Source: Ceratothoa steindachneri (Eukaryota; Arthropoda; Malacostraca; Isopoda; Cymothoidae). Taken from it: a DNA stretch of 64,000 nt. Below the pieces are notes generated by a model, which was given only the letters and a program-made list of their open reading frames with translations, had not been told where the DNA came from and ran no database searches. The stretch covers positions 74,994,162-75,058,161 of the forward strand of contig OZ018320.1 in the NCBI GenBank assembly GCA_963969495.1, read 5' to 3'. Position 1 is the stretch's first letter. Every line of letters starts with the position of its first letter. Below are positions 1-10,144 of this stretch, one piece after another. A program made the position numbers and the translations under genes.

Positions 1-784
1 CTGGTAGTCGAATAAGTAAGTTTAACTTAACCTAATGTACTAATGTAGTCGAGTGAGTAAAGCTAACCTACCCTAATGTTGGTGTTGTTCTACAAAACTT
101 TGTTGGTTTTTCCGTTTCCCAAGTAAATCAGAACTTTCTGATCAACCATATAAAACTCCACTTCGCAGTCCGCTTTAATGAGCGGGCTGAGCCCCCTCTC
201 CAACAACAAGGATTGAGCACTCTCGCGGCGAGACTCTGGAAACACCACGAGCGTGGAGGAGATTTTTCATGGTGTTATGTATGCCTATCATTTCAATTGC
301 CAGAATCTGGTATCAAGAACGAATTAGACCGGGAATCTGGTGTCAAAGCCCAAAGTGCCTCTCTTTCGCTTGAACCTACATCCACTTCTTTGTCTTAGAG
401 GTCAAAGAGAGAGGGTTTCGTTCTCTGCGGACCGATCCACAGCGAGACCCACAGTAAGACTCGCAGTTTCTTGTCATTTCCTCTCCCTTGCCACCTGCTC
501 TTTTCTTGTTTTATCGTTCAGTGATTTGCCTTGATTCAGCCACAATCAGGTGCCAAATATATTTGAGCAATGAACCTTTTCATCTACCATCATGTATAGG
601 CAAGCATCTAACTATTGGCGCAATGGTACGTAAAACTAATGACTTTTATCGAGGCAGCAATACTTTTATTCTTCTATTATACTACAAAATAATTAATAGC
701 AGATTGACAAAAAATGAATTTCGTTTTGTTTTAAAGGAACTAAAATTATTTTTAATATACAAAATAAATTTGGGGTTTGGGGGT
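1..784. other. Unassigned AT-rich DNA, short tandem copy at the edge
   Basis: No gene is recognised. Bases 4-38 and 45-79 are two diverged copies of one 41-bp unit (gtagtcga..agtaa..taacct..cctaatgt), perhaps the end of an array cut by the window edge. Short open frames here show no domain, signal peptide or splice pattern that I can support. Confidence 0.5.
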
Positions 785-2868
785 TTTTGGTTTTTGGCAT
801 TTCTGACTTTGGGATTTAGACCTATCGGGATTTAGAACTTTAGGAGCTTGGACCATTCGGGATTTACCCTTTCTGGATTTAGACCTTTAGAGATTTCGGT
901 CTTTCAGGGTTTCTCCTTTTTGGGTTTCTTACTTTTGGTATTCTTGAGATTTCGACCTCTCTGAATTTCTGCTTTTGAGATTTGAGCCTTTAGGGATTTC
1001 TGCTTTACGAATTTGGGACGTTAGGATTCGTAATTTTGATATTTTGGCCTTTAGGAATTTCGTCTTTTGAGATTTGGAGTTTTCATAATTTTTGCTTTTG
1101 AGATTTGGGCATTTAGGGATGTATACTTTTGAGATTTGGGCCTTTAGGAATTTCAGCTTTTGAGATTTGGATTTTAGTGATTTCTGCTTTCGATATTTGG
1201 GTTTTAAGTGATTTCTGCTTTGGGGATTTTTAATTTTGAAATTTGGACTTTTCGGAATTTCTGCCTTTGAGATTTGGGCTTTTCGGGATTTCTTCTTTTG
1301 ATATTTGGACTTTTCTGAATTTCTGTTTCTGAGATTTAGGCGTGTAGGGATGTCTGCTTTGGAGATCTGGGACTTTAGGGATTTCTAATTCTGATATTTG
1401 TGAGTTTAGGGATTTCTTTTTTAAAGATTTGAACTTCTTTGAATTTCTTCTTTTGAGATTTGGGCATTTAGAGATTTCTTCTTTTGAGATTTGGGCATTT
1501 AGATATTTCTGCTTTTGAGATAGCACCTTTCGGGATTTATTCTTTTTAGATTTGGACTCTTCGGGATTTCTGCTTTTAAGATTTGGGCCTTTATGGATTT
1601 CTGCTTTTGAGATTTGGGCCTTTTGGGATTTCAGCTTTTGAGATTTGGATTTTAGTGATTTCTGTTTTCGATATTTGGGATTTAAGTGATTTCTGCTTTT
1701 GGGATTTTTAATTTTGAAATTTGGACTTTTAGGAATTTCTGTTTTTGAGATTTGGGCCTTTCGGATTTATTCTTTTGAGATTTGGACTCTTCGGGATTTC
1801 TGCTTTTGAGAATTGGGCCTTTAGGGATGTATGCTTTGGAGATTTGGTCTCTTAGGGATTTCTGCTTTTGAGATTCGGGCCTTTCGGCATTTCTGCTTTT
1901 GAGATTTCAGCCTTTAGGGATATCAGCTTTTAAGATTTGGTCTCTTAGGGATTTCTGCTTTTGAGATTTGGGCCTTTCGGGATTTCAGCTTTTGAGATTT
2001 TGGAATTTAGGGATTTCTGCTTTTGAGATTTCAGCCTTTAGGGATATCTGCTTTTGAGGTAAGGGACTTTCAGGATTTCTGCTTTTGAGATTTGGGCTTT
2101 TAATGATTTCTGCTTGCGGGATTTGGCCTTGTAGGGATATCTGCTTTTGAGATTTGGGCCTTTCGAGATTTCTACTTATGAGAATTGGGCCTTTAGGAAT
2201 GTCTGCTTTTGAGATTTGGGCTCTTAGGTGTTTCTGCTTTGAGATTTGGGCCTTTCAGGATTTCTGCTTTTGAGATTTGTGCCTTTCGGGATTTCTGCTT
2301 TTGAGAATTGGGCCTTTAGGAATGTCTGCTTTTGAGATTTGGGCTCTTAGGTGTTTCTGCTTTGAGATTTGGGCCTTTCAGGATTTCTGCTTTTGAGATT
2401 TGTGCCTTTCGGGATTTCTGCTTTTGAGATTTCAGCCTTTAGGAAAATCAGCTTTTAAGATTTGGTCTCTTAAGGATTTTTGCTTTTGAAATTTTGGCCT
2501 TTCGGATTTCTGCTTTTGAGATTTTGGACTTTAGGTATTTCTGCTTTTGAGATTTCAGCCTTTATGGATATCTATTTTTGAGATAAGTGACTTTCAGGGT
2601 TTCTGCTTTTGAGATTTGGGCTTTTAGTGATTTCTGCTTGCGGGATTTGGGACTTTAAGATTTTTTAATTTACATATTTAGGCCTTTAGGGATTTCTTCT
2701 TTTGAGATTTAAACTTTTGCAAATTTCTGTTTTTAAGATTTGGACTTTTGGGGATTTCTTCTTTTGAGATTTAGGCTTTTGGGGATTTCTGTCTTCGTGA
2801 TTTGGGCCTGTAGGGATGCTTGCTTTTGAGATTTGGGGTTTCAGGGTTTTCTACCTTTGAGATTTTGG
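785..2868. repeat. 31-bp degenerate satellite/minisatellite array
   Basis: About 2.1 kb is built from roughly 67 diverged copies of a 31-bp unit whose core reads cttttgagatttgggccttt followed by agggatttctg. The phase is kept by the recurring 'tttctgcttttgagatttgg' block. Copies differ by substitutions and 1-2 bp indels, with the best conserved stretch between about 1600 and 2550. The open frame on the minus strand at 1230-1526 (repeating KSPNLK/EEIPK-like peptides) is a by-product of the repeat, not a gene. Confidence 0.93.
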
Positions 2869-2984
2869 CCATCACCACAAAATATCATGTACAAAATACC
2901 GCGTCTCTGTGTTACGATGTGACAGTTGCATTGCTTTACTCCCTTTTGTTATTTACTAACACTTGTGATTGTTTTGGTTTCTCT

Positions 2985-3165
2985 GAGAAGATTCTAAGGA
3001 AGAAGAGGAAGACAAAAAGATAAAGTTCATGGAGACCCTAATGGAAAACATGAACAGAAGATGGACTGTGACAGATCTCGTCAGGAAGGCAGAAGATAGA
3101 GAAGAATGGCGCTCTATGGTAGCAAGCGTCACGTGACAGGCACTTCGGTAAGATAAGATAAGGTA
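2985..3165 (+). pseudogene. 3' end of a non-LTR retrotransposon RT ORF with (GATAA)n tail
   Basis: Reading from about 3023, the frame gives KFMETLMENMNRRWTVTDLV then RKAEDREEWRSMVASVT and a stop at 3134-3136. The 'RRW.VTDLVRKAEDR.EWRSMV' pattern is typical of the extreme C-terminus of RT proteins of RTE/R4-like LINEs in arthropods. Directly after the stop comes aagataagataaggtaa (about 3149-3165), a short tandem tail of the kind such LINEs carry instead of poly(A). Everything 5' of about 2985 is missing, as expected for a 5'-truncated insertion. The clade is an inference from memory of the family. Confidence 0.6.
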
Positions 3166-3348
3166 ATACACTTCCTTCCTATTCATGATGGACAACATAA
3201 AACATACTTTTTAATTTGCCAAAGTATATAATTCGGGAACGAAAGACTAAACGTCATAGAGCAATGGGGAGCTCACTCCAAGCGCTTCTTGGACAACCCC
3301 GAAAATCGAATGAATCTTTCAAAATATTGAATGGAAGAATTCGTGGAG

Positions 3349-3426
3349 GAAATTATTTAAGCGCTATTACTTATAAAGGCCAAAGTTTGAAATTATTCAA
3401 GCGCTATTACTTATAAAGGCCAAAGT
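3349..3426. repeat. 40-bp tandem duplication
   Basis: Two near-identical copies (3349-3386 and 3389-3426, one mismatch) of gaaattatt.aagcgctattacttataaaggccaaagt lie head to tail. This is a recent local duplication with no coding meaning that I can see. Confidence 0.9.
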
Positions 3427-3661
3427 GGGAATTCGAATTAATTCTCAATCAAAACATTAATAAAATCGATGGCAAAGATCTTTCCCCTCATTCACTTAAC
3501 TCAATACTTTGTGGTAGCCATGAACCATTCAATATATAGCCGTTTGGTTGACAACAAGGTCAACATAACTAAGTCGCGTGCTTTCAGTTATTCTGACCTA
3601 TGACCTTACGAACCTCATAACTTTCAACAAGTGGGGCAATCTGACCCCGAGTTAGTTTTCT

Positions 3662-3823
3662 TTCAATAATTCCCGGACTAACCTTGGAAAGACCTGGGTA
3701 ATAATACTATTCGTAAGAAAAGGTAAAACACCATAAGGGTTTCAAATTTCGTTAGAATCGGCCTAATAGTTACGATGTGATTGCCAAAACACGCATTGAA
3801 AAGTAAAATGGTTACCATCCGAC
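3662..3823 (+). repeat. Dispersed repeat family 1, copy 1
   Basis: This ~160-bp stretch matches the reverse complement of 46488-46650. Shared blocks include gttaccatccgac, aaaatggttaccatc, ttcgttagaatcggcc (..gattctaacaaaatttgaa.. in the other copy) and aataattcccggactaac. The match is diverged but collinear. It is an interspersed repeat of unknown class with no open frame. Confidence 0.75.
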
Positions 3824-4390
3824 CGACGACCTACGGACCCACATTGTAACTTATATATTTGCGTATACGCGACTAAAAAACCGTGGCCAACGACCATTTA
3901 GAACAAAATAGCTCCCAGACAATTTAGTCAGAAGCTTAGCTGGGCGATCTGACGTAAGAAACGCCATTACCTCAGACACCAGTCTTCGTTATAACGATCA
4001 TTTCCTATACTCGAGTTTCTTTTCTTATCAATAAGATACTTACAATTTCAGGAAGGATGATGAAAGCCTTGGGTTGCTTGAGGACTCCCAGATTCATGTT
4101 AATTGGTGCGTTAAACTAACAAATGACCAAACACGAAGACGACCAAAGGTACCAAACTCAATAACAGCAACTTTATAAATAAAGGCATTTTTTTGACAGA
4201 ATTCGAGTCACTTTTGCGTCTCATTATCTTTTGTATCAGTAATAAAAATATCTTGATAAGATTATAATTAATTAGCGTCAGGTTGCCATTGCTACCGCTT
4301 CATCATCAATGTCTGTGGTGGGTAGATAATACCATTCGGCCCTCGCATTCTGGACCAGATAATATCGGATGATGAAATACCTATAAAGTT
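3824..4390. other. Unassigned AT-rich spacer
   Basis: No gene is recognised. A 15-base block (gctgggcgatctgac, about 3938-3952) recurs in reverse complement near 8960, with weaker similarity around it, so this may be part of another old repeat. Confidence 0.4.
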
Positions 4391-4459
4391 TTGAATGACA
4401 AGCAATGGTGAATCAAAAGACACAAGGGGCCGATCCTCGTTGTATGTGTGTGTGGGGAG

Positions 4460-5165
4460 TGTGTGTGTGGGGGGCGTACATTGTGTTTTTGTCACGAACC
4501 AGCAATGGGGAAACTGTGATCCCAGTGGGGCGGGGGACTTGTTCGCGTCTGGGATCTGGAACAGAGGAGAGAGAGTGGGTATGTTGTCCTATGAAAACAG
4601 GAGAGTGAATGATAGTGGTGTTGTGAATGGATATTTATGCGAATGATGATGCGCGTGCAACTACTCATCACTGTGGGTGTGAATATTAGCATATCCGCCC
4701 AATGGGCACCCCTGACGCTGTTGGGTGTCTCGCTTGGATTGAATCTTTGAAAACCCGTGCTTAGGCGTCACAAATCCAAGCGGTATTCGGGTGGTTCGCG
4801 AGAGCGAACACTCGCCTTGTGGATTCGGCGTTGGACTTTTAGCGTCAAGGCACGGGTTCCATGGGAGAGCTAGTGGGCAGCAAAATTTCAGCCTCGTCAT
4901 GAGGTGGCCACCCATTGGCCGATACGCTAATACTACCGCGGGGATAAGTAGCGCCACGCGCATCATCACGCACATAGCCATTCACAACACCGCTATAATT
5001 TCCGTTCACGGTACAACATGTTCACTCTCCTCGGTTGCAGGTCTCTGCAGATGGAGGGCTAGTGTCCCCTATGGGACCATTCATAACCACATAGGCTGGG
5101 TGAGGAACCACCAAGGTTGCTAAAATCGTTGGTTGGTTGCAAACTACAATAATACCCCCCTCCCC
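4460..5165. mobile_element. Foldback (long imperfect inverted repeat), ~700 bp
   Basis: The left arm (about 4460-4800) and right arm (about 4805-5165) are imperfect reverse complements along their whole length. The centre is a perfect hairpin, gttcgc-gaga-gcgaac, at about 4794-4809. Matching blocks running outwards are aaacccgtgcttaggcgtca / tgacgctaaa..ccgtgcc-like, gcatatccgcccaatgggca / its complement near 4915, gatgatgcgcgtg, tggtgttgtgaatgg and gaggagag. The outer ends are G-rich (4450-4475) and C-rich (5153-5175). No transposase is present. It could be a non-autonomous foldback element or an inverted gene-fragment duplication whose transcript would form a long hairpin RNA. Confidence 0.8.
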
Positions 5166-5394
5166 CCGTCCGGGCGGGGGATCTCGTCGACGATGTCTCA
5201 ACTTACTCCTTAAAACTATGTTTTTGTCAATTTTTTTTTGTGTGTACAATTAAAGATCTGACTCTACCCTAAATAGTGAAAAGATGCCCCCGAATTTGGT
5301 GAGCAGAAAGTTAGGCCTCGACCTCAGTGAAATCGGGCAGACTCAGGATGCGAAGTTTCTTGGCATGAACGGTAGAGGCAATATTGCTCTAGTG

Positions 5395-5774
5395 CAGGGG
5401 CGGGCAACCTCCAGCCCGCGAAAGCCTAGCATCTGGCCCGCCACCTTGCTCAACATTAATATTGCTATCGGGCCCGCGAAACCCCAGCCACCCCTCAAAA
5501 TAAATAAATTCTGCCAAACAGCATCTGTCTCATTAGATTCGTAGAGGGAGAGGGGAATGAGTCTTACGTCTGGCAGTGAAAATTAGTAAAGAATGAGACA
5601 AAATGCATTTTCCTCACATATACGGATGTATCTGTATATTTTTCAATAAAATTATTGTATAATGTATTTTACTATATATATGGTCACTTTGGGGATTTCG
5701 TTTACCACTCCGGCCCGCGGCCTGCTCCCAAAAGTTTCATCTGGTCCTCACTCTGAAAAGGTTGCCCGCCCCTG
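5395..5774. mobile_element. hAT-type non-autonomous element (MITE), copy A
   Basis: It has 16-bp perfect terminal inverted repeats: caggggcgggcaacct at 5395-5410 and its exact complement ending at 5774. The flanking 8-mers ctctagtg (5387-5394) and ccccagtg (5775-5782) agree at 6 of 8 positions, as expected for an aged 8-bp hAT target duplication. The CAGGGGcGGGCAACC-type terminus is characteristic of hAT elements. The 380-bp interior is GC-rich near the ends, AT-rich in the middle, and encodes no transposase. Confidence 0.88.
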
Positions 5775-5782
5775 CCCCAGTG

Positions 5783-6595
5783 GGATTGCAATTAAGAGAT
5801 GAGATGGTCTTAACTCTTTATTTTCTACCAAGAAAATTAGGAGAATATATATTAAGCATATTACAAAAGTTTGATTAAAATAGCCCGTTTACACCTATTA
5901 CTGCCACACTATTTTTTATTCTAAGGTATTCAGTTTGAAATTTGGGGTATTTTCATTATTTCACTCCTCGTTAGAGAAGTTCACTGATACTTTTGATTTA
6001 GTGAAGTTTCTGTGCGGATTTAGTGTTTTTGAGGGAGATCCCGAACACAAAAGATTCGGGAGGTGGCGTTCGAGTTTGGAAATTCTCGACAGTGGAAGGG
6101 TACGAATGAATGGCGTTAACTTTCTCTCTCTCTGTCCTTTGCGTCTCCTCGCTCCTTATTTGCTTGTCTACTCATTGTGGGAATATCCTCTGGCAGATCT
6201 CTTCCACACAGAAGAGCCTAAAAGTTGTTCGATTGGTGACCGCTCGTAAAGATGAGGCTTCCGCTACCTGCCTTTAACGAAGGCGGAAGAGCTGACTGAT
6301 ACGACGAATTCTTGAGCAAGCTGATGGAGCCCCATTCTATTGGGAAAACCTGTGTTCCGGGGCTACAGGTGGGCGAGTCTATACGAGGGGTGAAGACCAC
6401 AGCGAAATTTTCTAATAAACCTATTCCAGGTTCAAAATTATCTTACTTTATATGACCTATGTAATAATCGTGTCGTAAAAAAAACAAAAAAACAAAGCTA
6501 CGTCGACTATATTTATCTCCGAAACCTCGGCGAAATATTTCGATGTCATGTCATCTCAGGTCGTAGGAATATTTAATCCATTAGAGGAGTATTGT
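5783..6595. other. Unassigned spacer
   Basis: No gene is supported. The short frame at 5935-6249 (+) has no recognisable motif. The sequence leads into the (TA)n array that precedes the Penelope-like element. Confidence 0.4.
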
Positions 6596-6702
<107 letters not shown>

Positions 6703-6862
6703 ATTAATGCAATATCGCAAGAAAAGATGAGGAATTAAACCACATTCTCCGAAGACAATTTATTTCAGAACAGTTTCGGTGTATCTCACACCCTTTTTCA
6801 ACTGACACTGGGCAGAAAATATAAGAGAAATGCATATAAGCATACCAATCCCCTACTTGTGG

Positions 6863-8219
6863 CTAATCTGGGGGGGGGGGGTTAGGCCTAAACATATTGA
6901 AGGGCTGACATTTTACTATTTTGTTTATTTGCTTTCTTATTACAGGATTAAAAGAAAATTGACCCTCAGATAGATTTAAATTAGGAACTGACGATATCAA
7001 GCTCGATTCTACGATTCTTCTCTTAACATAGTTAGCTGATTTAAATACCATTTTACTTCCATTGAAATCGATCGTATGATTCTTGTCTCTAACATGGCAA
7101 AATATTCCACTGCTTTCGCTGCCCACTCTAATATCTCTTTTGTGTTCGTACAATCTCTTGTCTAGATTTCTCCCCGTTTCCCCTATATAAACTTTATGGC
7201 AATCGTTGCATGGTACTGCATATACTCCTATGTTATGATGTTCTTTGGGTTTCCTGGCCATCATCAATTGGTTTAAGGGATTATTATATTTAAAGGCTAG
7301 ATTAATACCCGCTTTTCCAAATATGTCCTTTAAACTATTTAATTTATTATTAAATGGCAATGTTATACATTTGTTGAAGTCGTTAGTGCGGGAAGGCTTA
7401 TTACCATAGAATGTTTTCCTAGCTGCAAAATGGGCAGACGATATGAGGCAATCGGGGTAATACAAATTAGAAAAAATGGTCCTGATAATGACAATTTCTT
7501 CATCTAAATAGGAAGGATGACATATTTTGTATGCTCTAAGAAAAAGGTTAGAAATTACCGATTTTTTAACAGTATTATCGTGAAACGAAAAATAATGTAT
7601 ATAGGCATTCGAGTGGGTTGGTTTCCTATACACGTCAAGTTTTAATTCATGGTGATCTTTATTAATGAGGACATCTAAAAAGGGTAATCTATTATTATAT
7701 TCCCATTCATATTTAAATTTGATGGAGACATGCAAATTATTCAAATTATTTAAAAAGGTATCAAAATCATGGCCATTACGCCATACAGAAAATACATCGT
7801 CAATGTACCTTAACCATATAAAGTTAGGGGGAGAAATTGTGGGAAGGAGTTCAGTCTCAAAATATTTCCTGAAGAGGCATGCCAATATCGGAGATAAACT
7901 ATTTCCCATGTAAGGCCAAATATTTGTCTATAAAACTCATTATTTACTCGAAACACATTGTCAGAGAGACATAATTCAACTAAATCGATAAATTTACTCG
8001 TAGAAATGGGAAAATCCAAATTAAGTCTAGGCATGATTTCCCGCAGAAGGCCCATGGTTTGGTCAACCGGAACTTTGGTAAACAAAGAGTTTACATCAAA
8101 GCTCACAAGTTTTCCATCCGGTAATTGCAAGTGGTTGAGGCGGTCAACGAAATCTTGAGTGTTCATAATGTGTGCAGATGAGATTCTTCCTACTGCTGGA
8201 GATAAATGCTTGGCGAGCC
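6863..8219 (-). pseudogene. Penelope-like RT with GIY-YIG endonuclease (one frameshift, 5'-truncated)
   Basis: The product would copy RNA into DNA at a nick made by its own GIY-YIG endonuclease. The first part (about 8219-7920) reads LVSFDVNSLFTKVPVDQTM.. and NNEFYRQIFGLT, the usual block before the RT core. A one-base loss near 7908 (..ccttacatggg.., where acaatggg would keep frame) shifts the reading into the 348-residue frame at 7909-6863. That frame continues MGNSLSPILACLFRK, WLRYIDDVFSVW (the YxDD catalytic box, about residues 34-37), LPFLDV and YRKPTHSNAY. Near residues 228-265 comes GVYAVPCNDCHKVYIGETGR..YEHKRD, a GIY-YIG module with the GVY and YIGETG core. The N-terminus is missing upstream of about 8219. 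Apart from the frameshift and truncation the frame is intact, so the copy is young. Confidence 0.9.
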
Positions 8220-8396
8220 ATTTGGATGGAAAACTTGTGAGCTTTGATGTAAACTCTTTGTTTACCAAAGTTCCGGTTGACCAAACCATGGGCCTTCTGC
8301 GGGAAATCATGCCTAGACTTAATTTGGATTTTCCCATTTCTACGAGTAAATTTATCGATTTAGTTGAATTATGTCTCTCTGACAATGTGTTTCGAG
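7947..8396. repeat. Perfect 173-bp inverted repeat within the PLE (104-bp spacer)
   Basis: Bases 7947-8119 and 8224-8396 are exact reverse complements as far as I can check by eye. Both translate to the same peptide in opposite directions. The spacer 8120-8223 holds unique RT sequence (AKHLSPAVGRISSAH..). The inner boundary is exactly at 8119/8224 and the outer at 7947/8396. Confidence 0.93.
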
Positions 8397-8428
8397 AATG
8401 TGTTGGGAGAATGTGGTTTAATTCCTCC

Positions 8429-8436
8429 TATATATA

Positions 8437-8511
<75 letters not shown>
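8429..8511. repeat. (TA)n microsatellite
   Basis: About 80 bp of TA dinucleotides borders the inverted 5' end of the Penelope-like element. The following tgatgaaaattaatgcaat matches the sequence after the other array at 6698. Confidence 0.96.
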
Positions 8512-8515
<4 letters not shown>

Positions 8516-8539
8516 AAAATTAATGCAATATTTAGCTAA

Positions 8540-9110
8540 TTTGGGGGGCTAGGGATCCCGCAGAATTTTGCGAAAAGATTAAAATTAGATAAAACCAGCA
8601 TAACTCATTAGAAGAGAGGAAATTCGAAACTAAAAACTTTCTCTTCGTTAAATATACAACAGATCAGACTGGTCAGCGTTTCAAAACGTTTATTAAAGGT
8701 CGGAGTTTTTTCAACTGGTTTAGGACTGTTTCGCATGCCGGATTCAGTAATACAATCAATTTATCTCAATCAGCTCCGGATTTTTTGCTATGCTAGGTTA
8801 AAAAAAACCCCTAGTATGACTCAATTCGTGTTTTTGTGTTATGTTGTTGTCCTAACTTATCATAAGTACCTTTAAAAATGACATTTTTCTCTTTTCAAAT
8901 CTGGATTGATGCTGCAACGAATCGAAAATCCAAGAATCACCTTTGCAAGTCAGATCGCCCAGCCAAAATTTCAGATTTTGTGAAGAAGTCATATCACGCT
9001 TAGTTCGGAGTCAAATTAGGAGGCCAAGATAACCCTTTTTAACATATGCTTGTTACAAAACATATGTTAAAACTCTACGTTTTGGCTGAAAAATACAAAG
9101 AAAGAAAATA
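8540..9110. other. Unassigned spacer with a 12-bp hairpin
   Basis: No gene is recognised. Bases 9037-9048 (ttttaacatatg) and 9061-9072 (catatgttaaaa) form a perfect inverted repeat around a 12-base loop. Sequence near 8960 shares a 15-mer in reverse complement with 3938-3952. Confidence 0.45.
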
Positions 9111-9119
9111 CACAACACA

Positions 9120-10130
9120 GACTATTATTTTTGTATGACAAATTTACAGGCTATTATTCACAAGAACAAGTATCGTATTCTCTATATTGACGTCCCATTA
9201 GCTATAAAACCATTACCCCATGACCCAGGTGTTCGTGTTCCTAAACCTGGCGTCAACGTGGTATTCTCATCCCACATCGAAGCTGAGAATTCGACCGATG
9301 TCGACAACTCTGGTACATTCGAGCCAGCAGAGGAACACTGATGTCATGAGAACAGCTAAGCTAAAAGACTTGATGCAAGACTTGAACCTGCCTAAGAAGT
9401 CTGCTCAGCTGTTGGGTTGGCACCTTTGTGAGAAACACCGTTGGCACCAGAGACAACGTTGTTTGGTATCTAAACCGCGAGGAAGTTCCAAAAATTCTTC
9501 TAGTTAGATGAAACGTCTTTGCTGGTCTACTGCAACAACATCGCTGACCTAGTCGATTCGATGGATTGAAGTATGATGCCACAGAATGGAAACTTTTCAT
9601 TGACTCATCAAGTAGAAATCTTAATGCAATTCTCTTGAAAATCGCAAACAACTTAGCTAAGACACCAGTCGCACACTCAGTTGAAATGGGGGGAAATCCA
9701 CAACAGCATAAAACGTCTGTTGACTGCTCTTAACTACATGTACCATGATTGGTTGATATGTGGAGATCTCAAAGTAGTGCTCATCCCAGGACATTAAGGT
9801 GGGTACACGAAGTATCCATGCTTATTTTGCCTGTGGTACAACGAGGCAGACGACCAGAATTTTGTCCGACGAGAGAGGCTTTCTAAGAAGGATTGAATCC
9901 CTGTTCACACAATGTTTTTCCCCACCCTCTGCTCGATCCGCACAAAACTTTGCTCCCACCACTGCACATAAACTTGGTATCATGAAAAACTACTTGGAGG
10001 TACTTAACAAAGAGGGTGGAGGATAACTTTTCTACTAAAGAAATTTCCAAGAGTAAGCAGGGAGAAACTCAAGGTGTTGATATTTCATAGTCCTCTGATA
10101 AGCCGGCTCATTAAGGACACTCGCTTCTAT
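9120..10130 (+). pseudogene. Remnant of a widespread transposon-associated protein of unknown function
   Basis: Broken plus-strand frames give, in order: a leader with HKNKYRILY (9159-9185) and SSHIEAENS; KDLMQDLNLPKKSAQLLG (about 9364-9417); YCNNIADLVDS; DATEWKLFIDSS (about 9579-9615); PVAHSVEM (about 9667-9690); WLICGDLKVV near 9751; GGYTKYPC (about 9800-9822); and LGIMKNYLEVLNKEGGG (9973-10023). I recognise this order as a family of uncharacterised proteins present in many copies in arthropod and cnidarian genomes. I do not know an established name or activity. At least four frameshifts or stops make it a fossil, and the C-terminal part is missing. Confidence 0.6.
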
Positions 10131-10144
10131 TGGGTTGAGGAATA

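Noticed and set aside
1..85. TTAGG-like (aacctaa) strings suggesting arthropod telomeric repeat
   Set aside because: Only isolated aaccta motifs within a 41-bp duplication; no run of TTAGG units.
785..2868. Regular 31-bp spacing resembling a CRISPR array
   Set aside because: There are no unique spacers: the whole unit repeats and diverges gradually. The sequence is eukaryotic satellite DNA.
3925..3960. Repeat pairing with 8945-8990 in reverse complement
   Set aside because: Only a 15-base exact block with weak flanks; too short to claim a repeat family by eye.
7810..8385. 191-residue minus-strand frame as one intact protein
   Set aside because: Its first ~55 residues are the antisense of the RT gene, created by the inverted duplication; only the part from about 8219 onward is genuine PLE RT.
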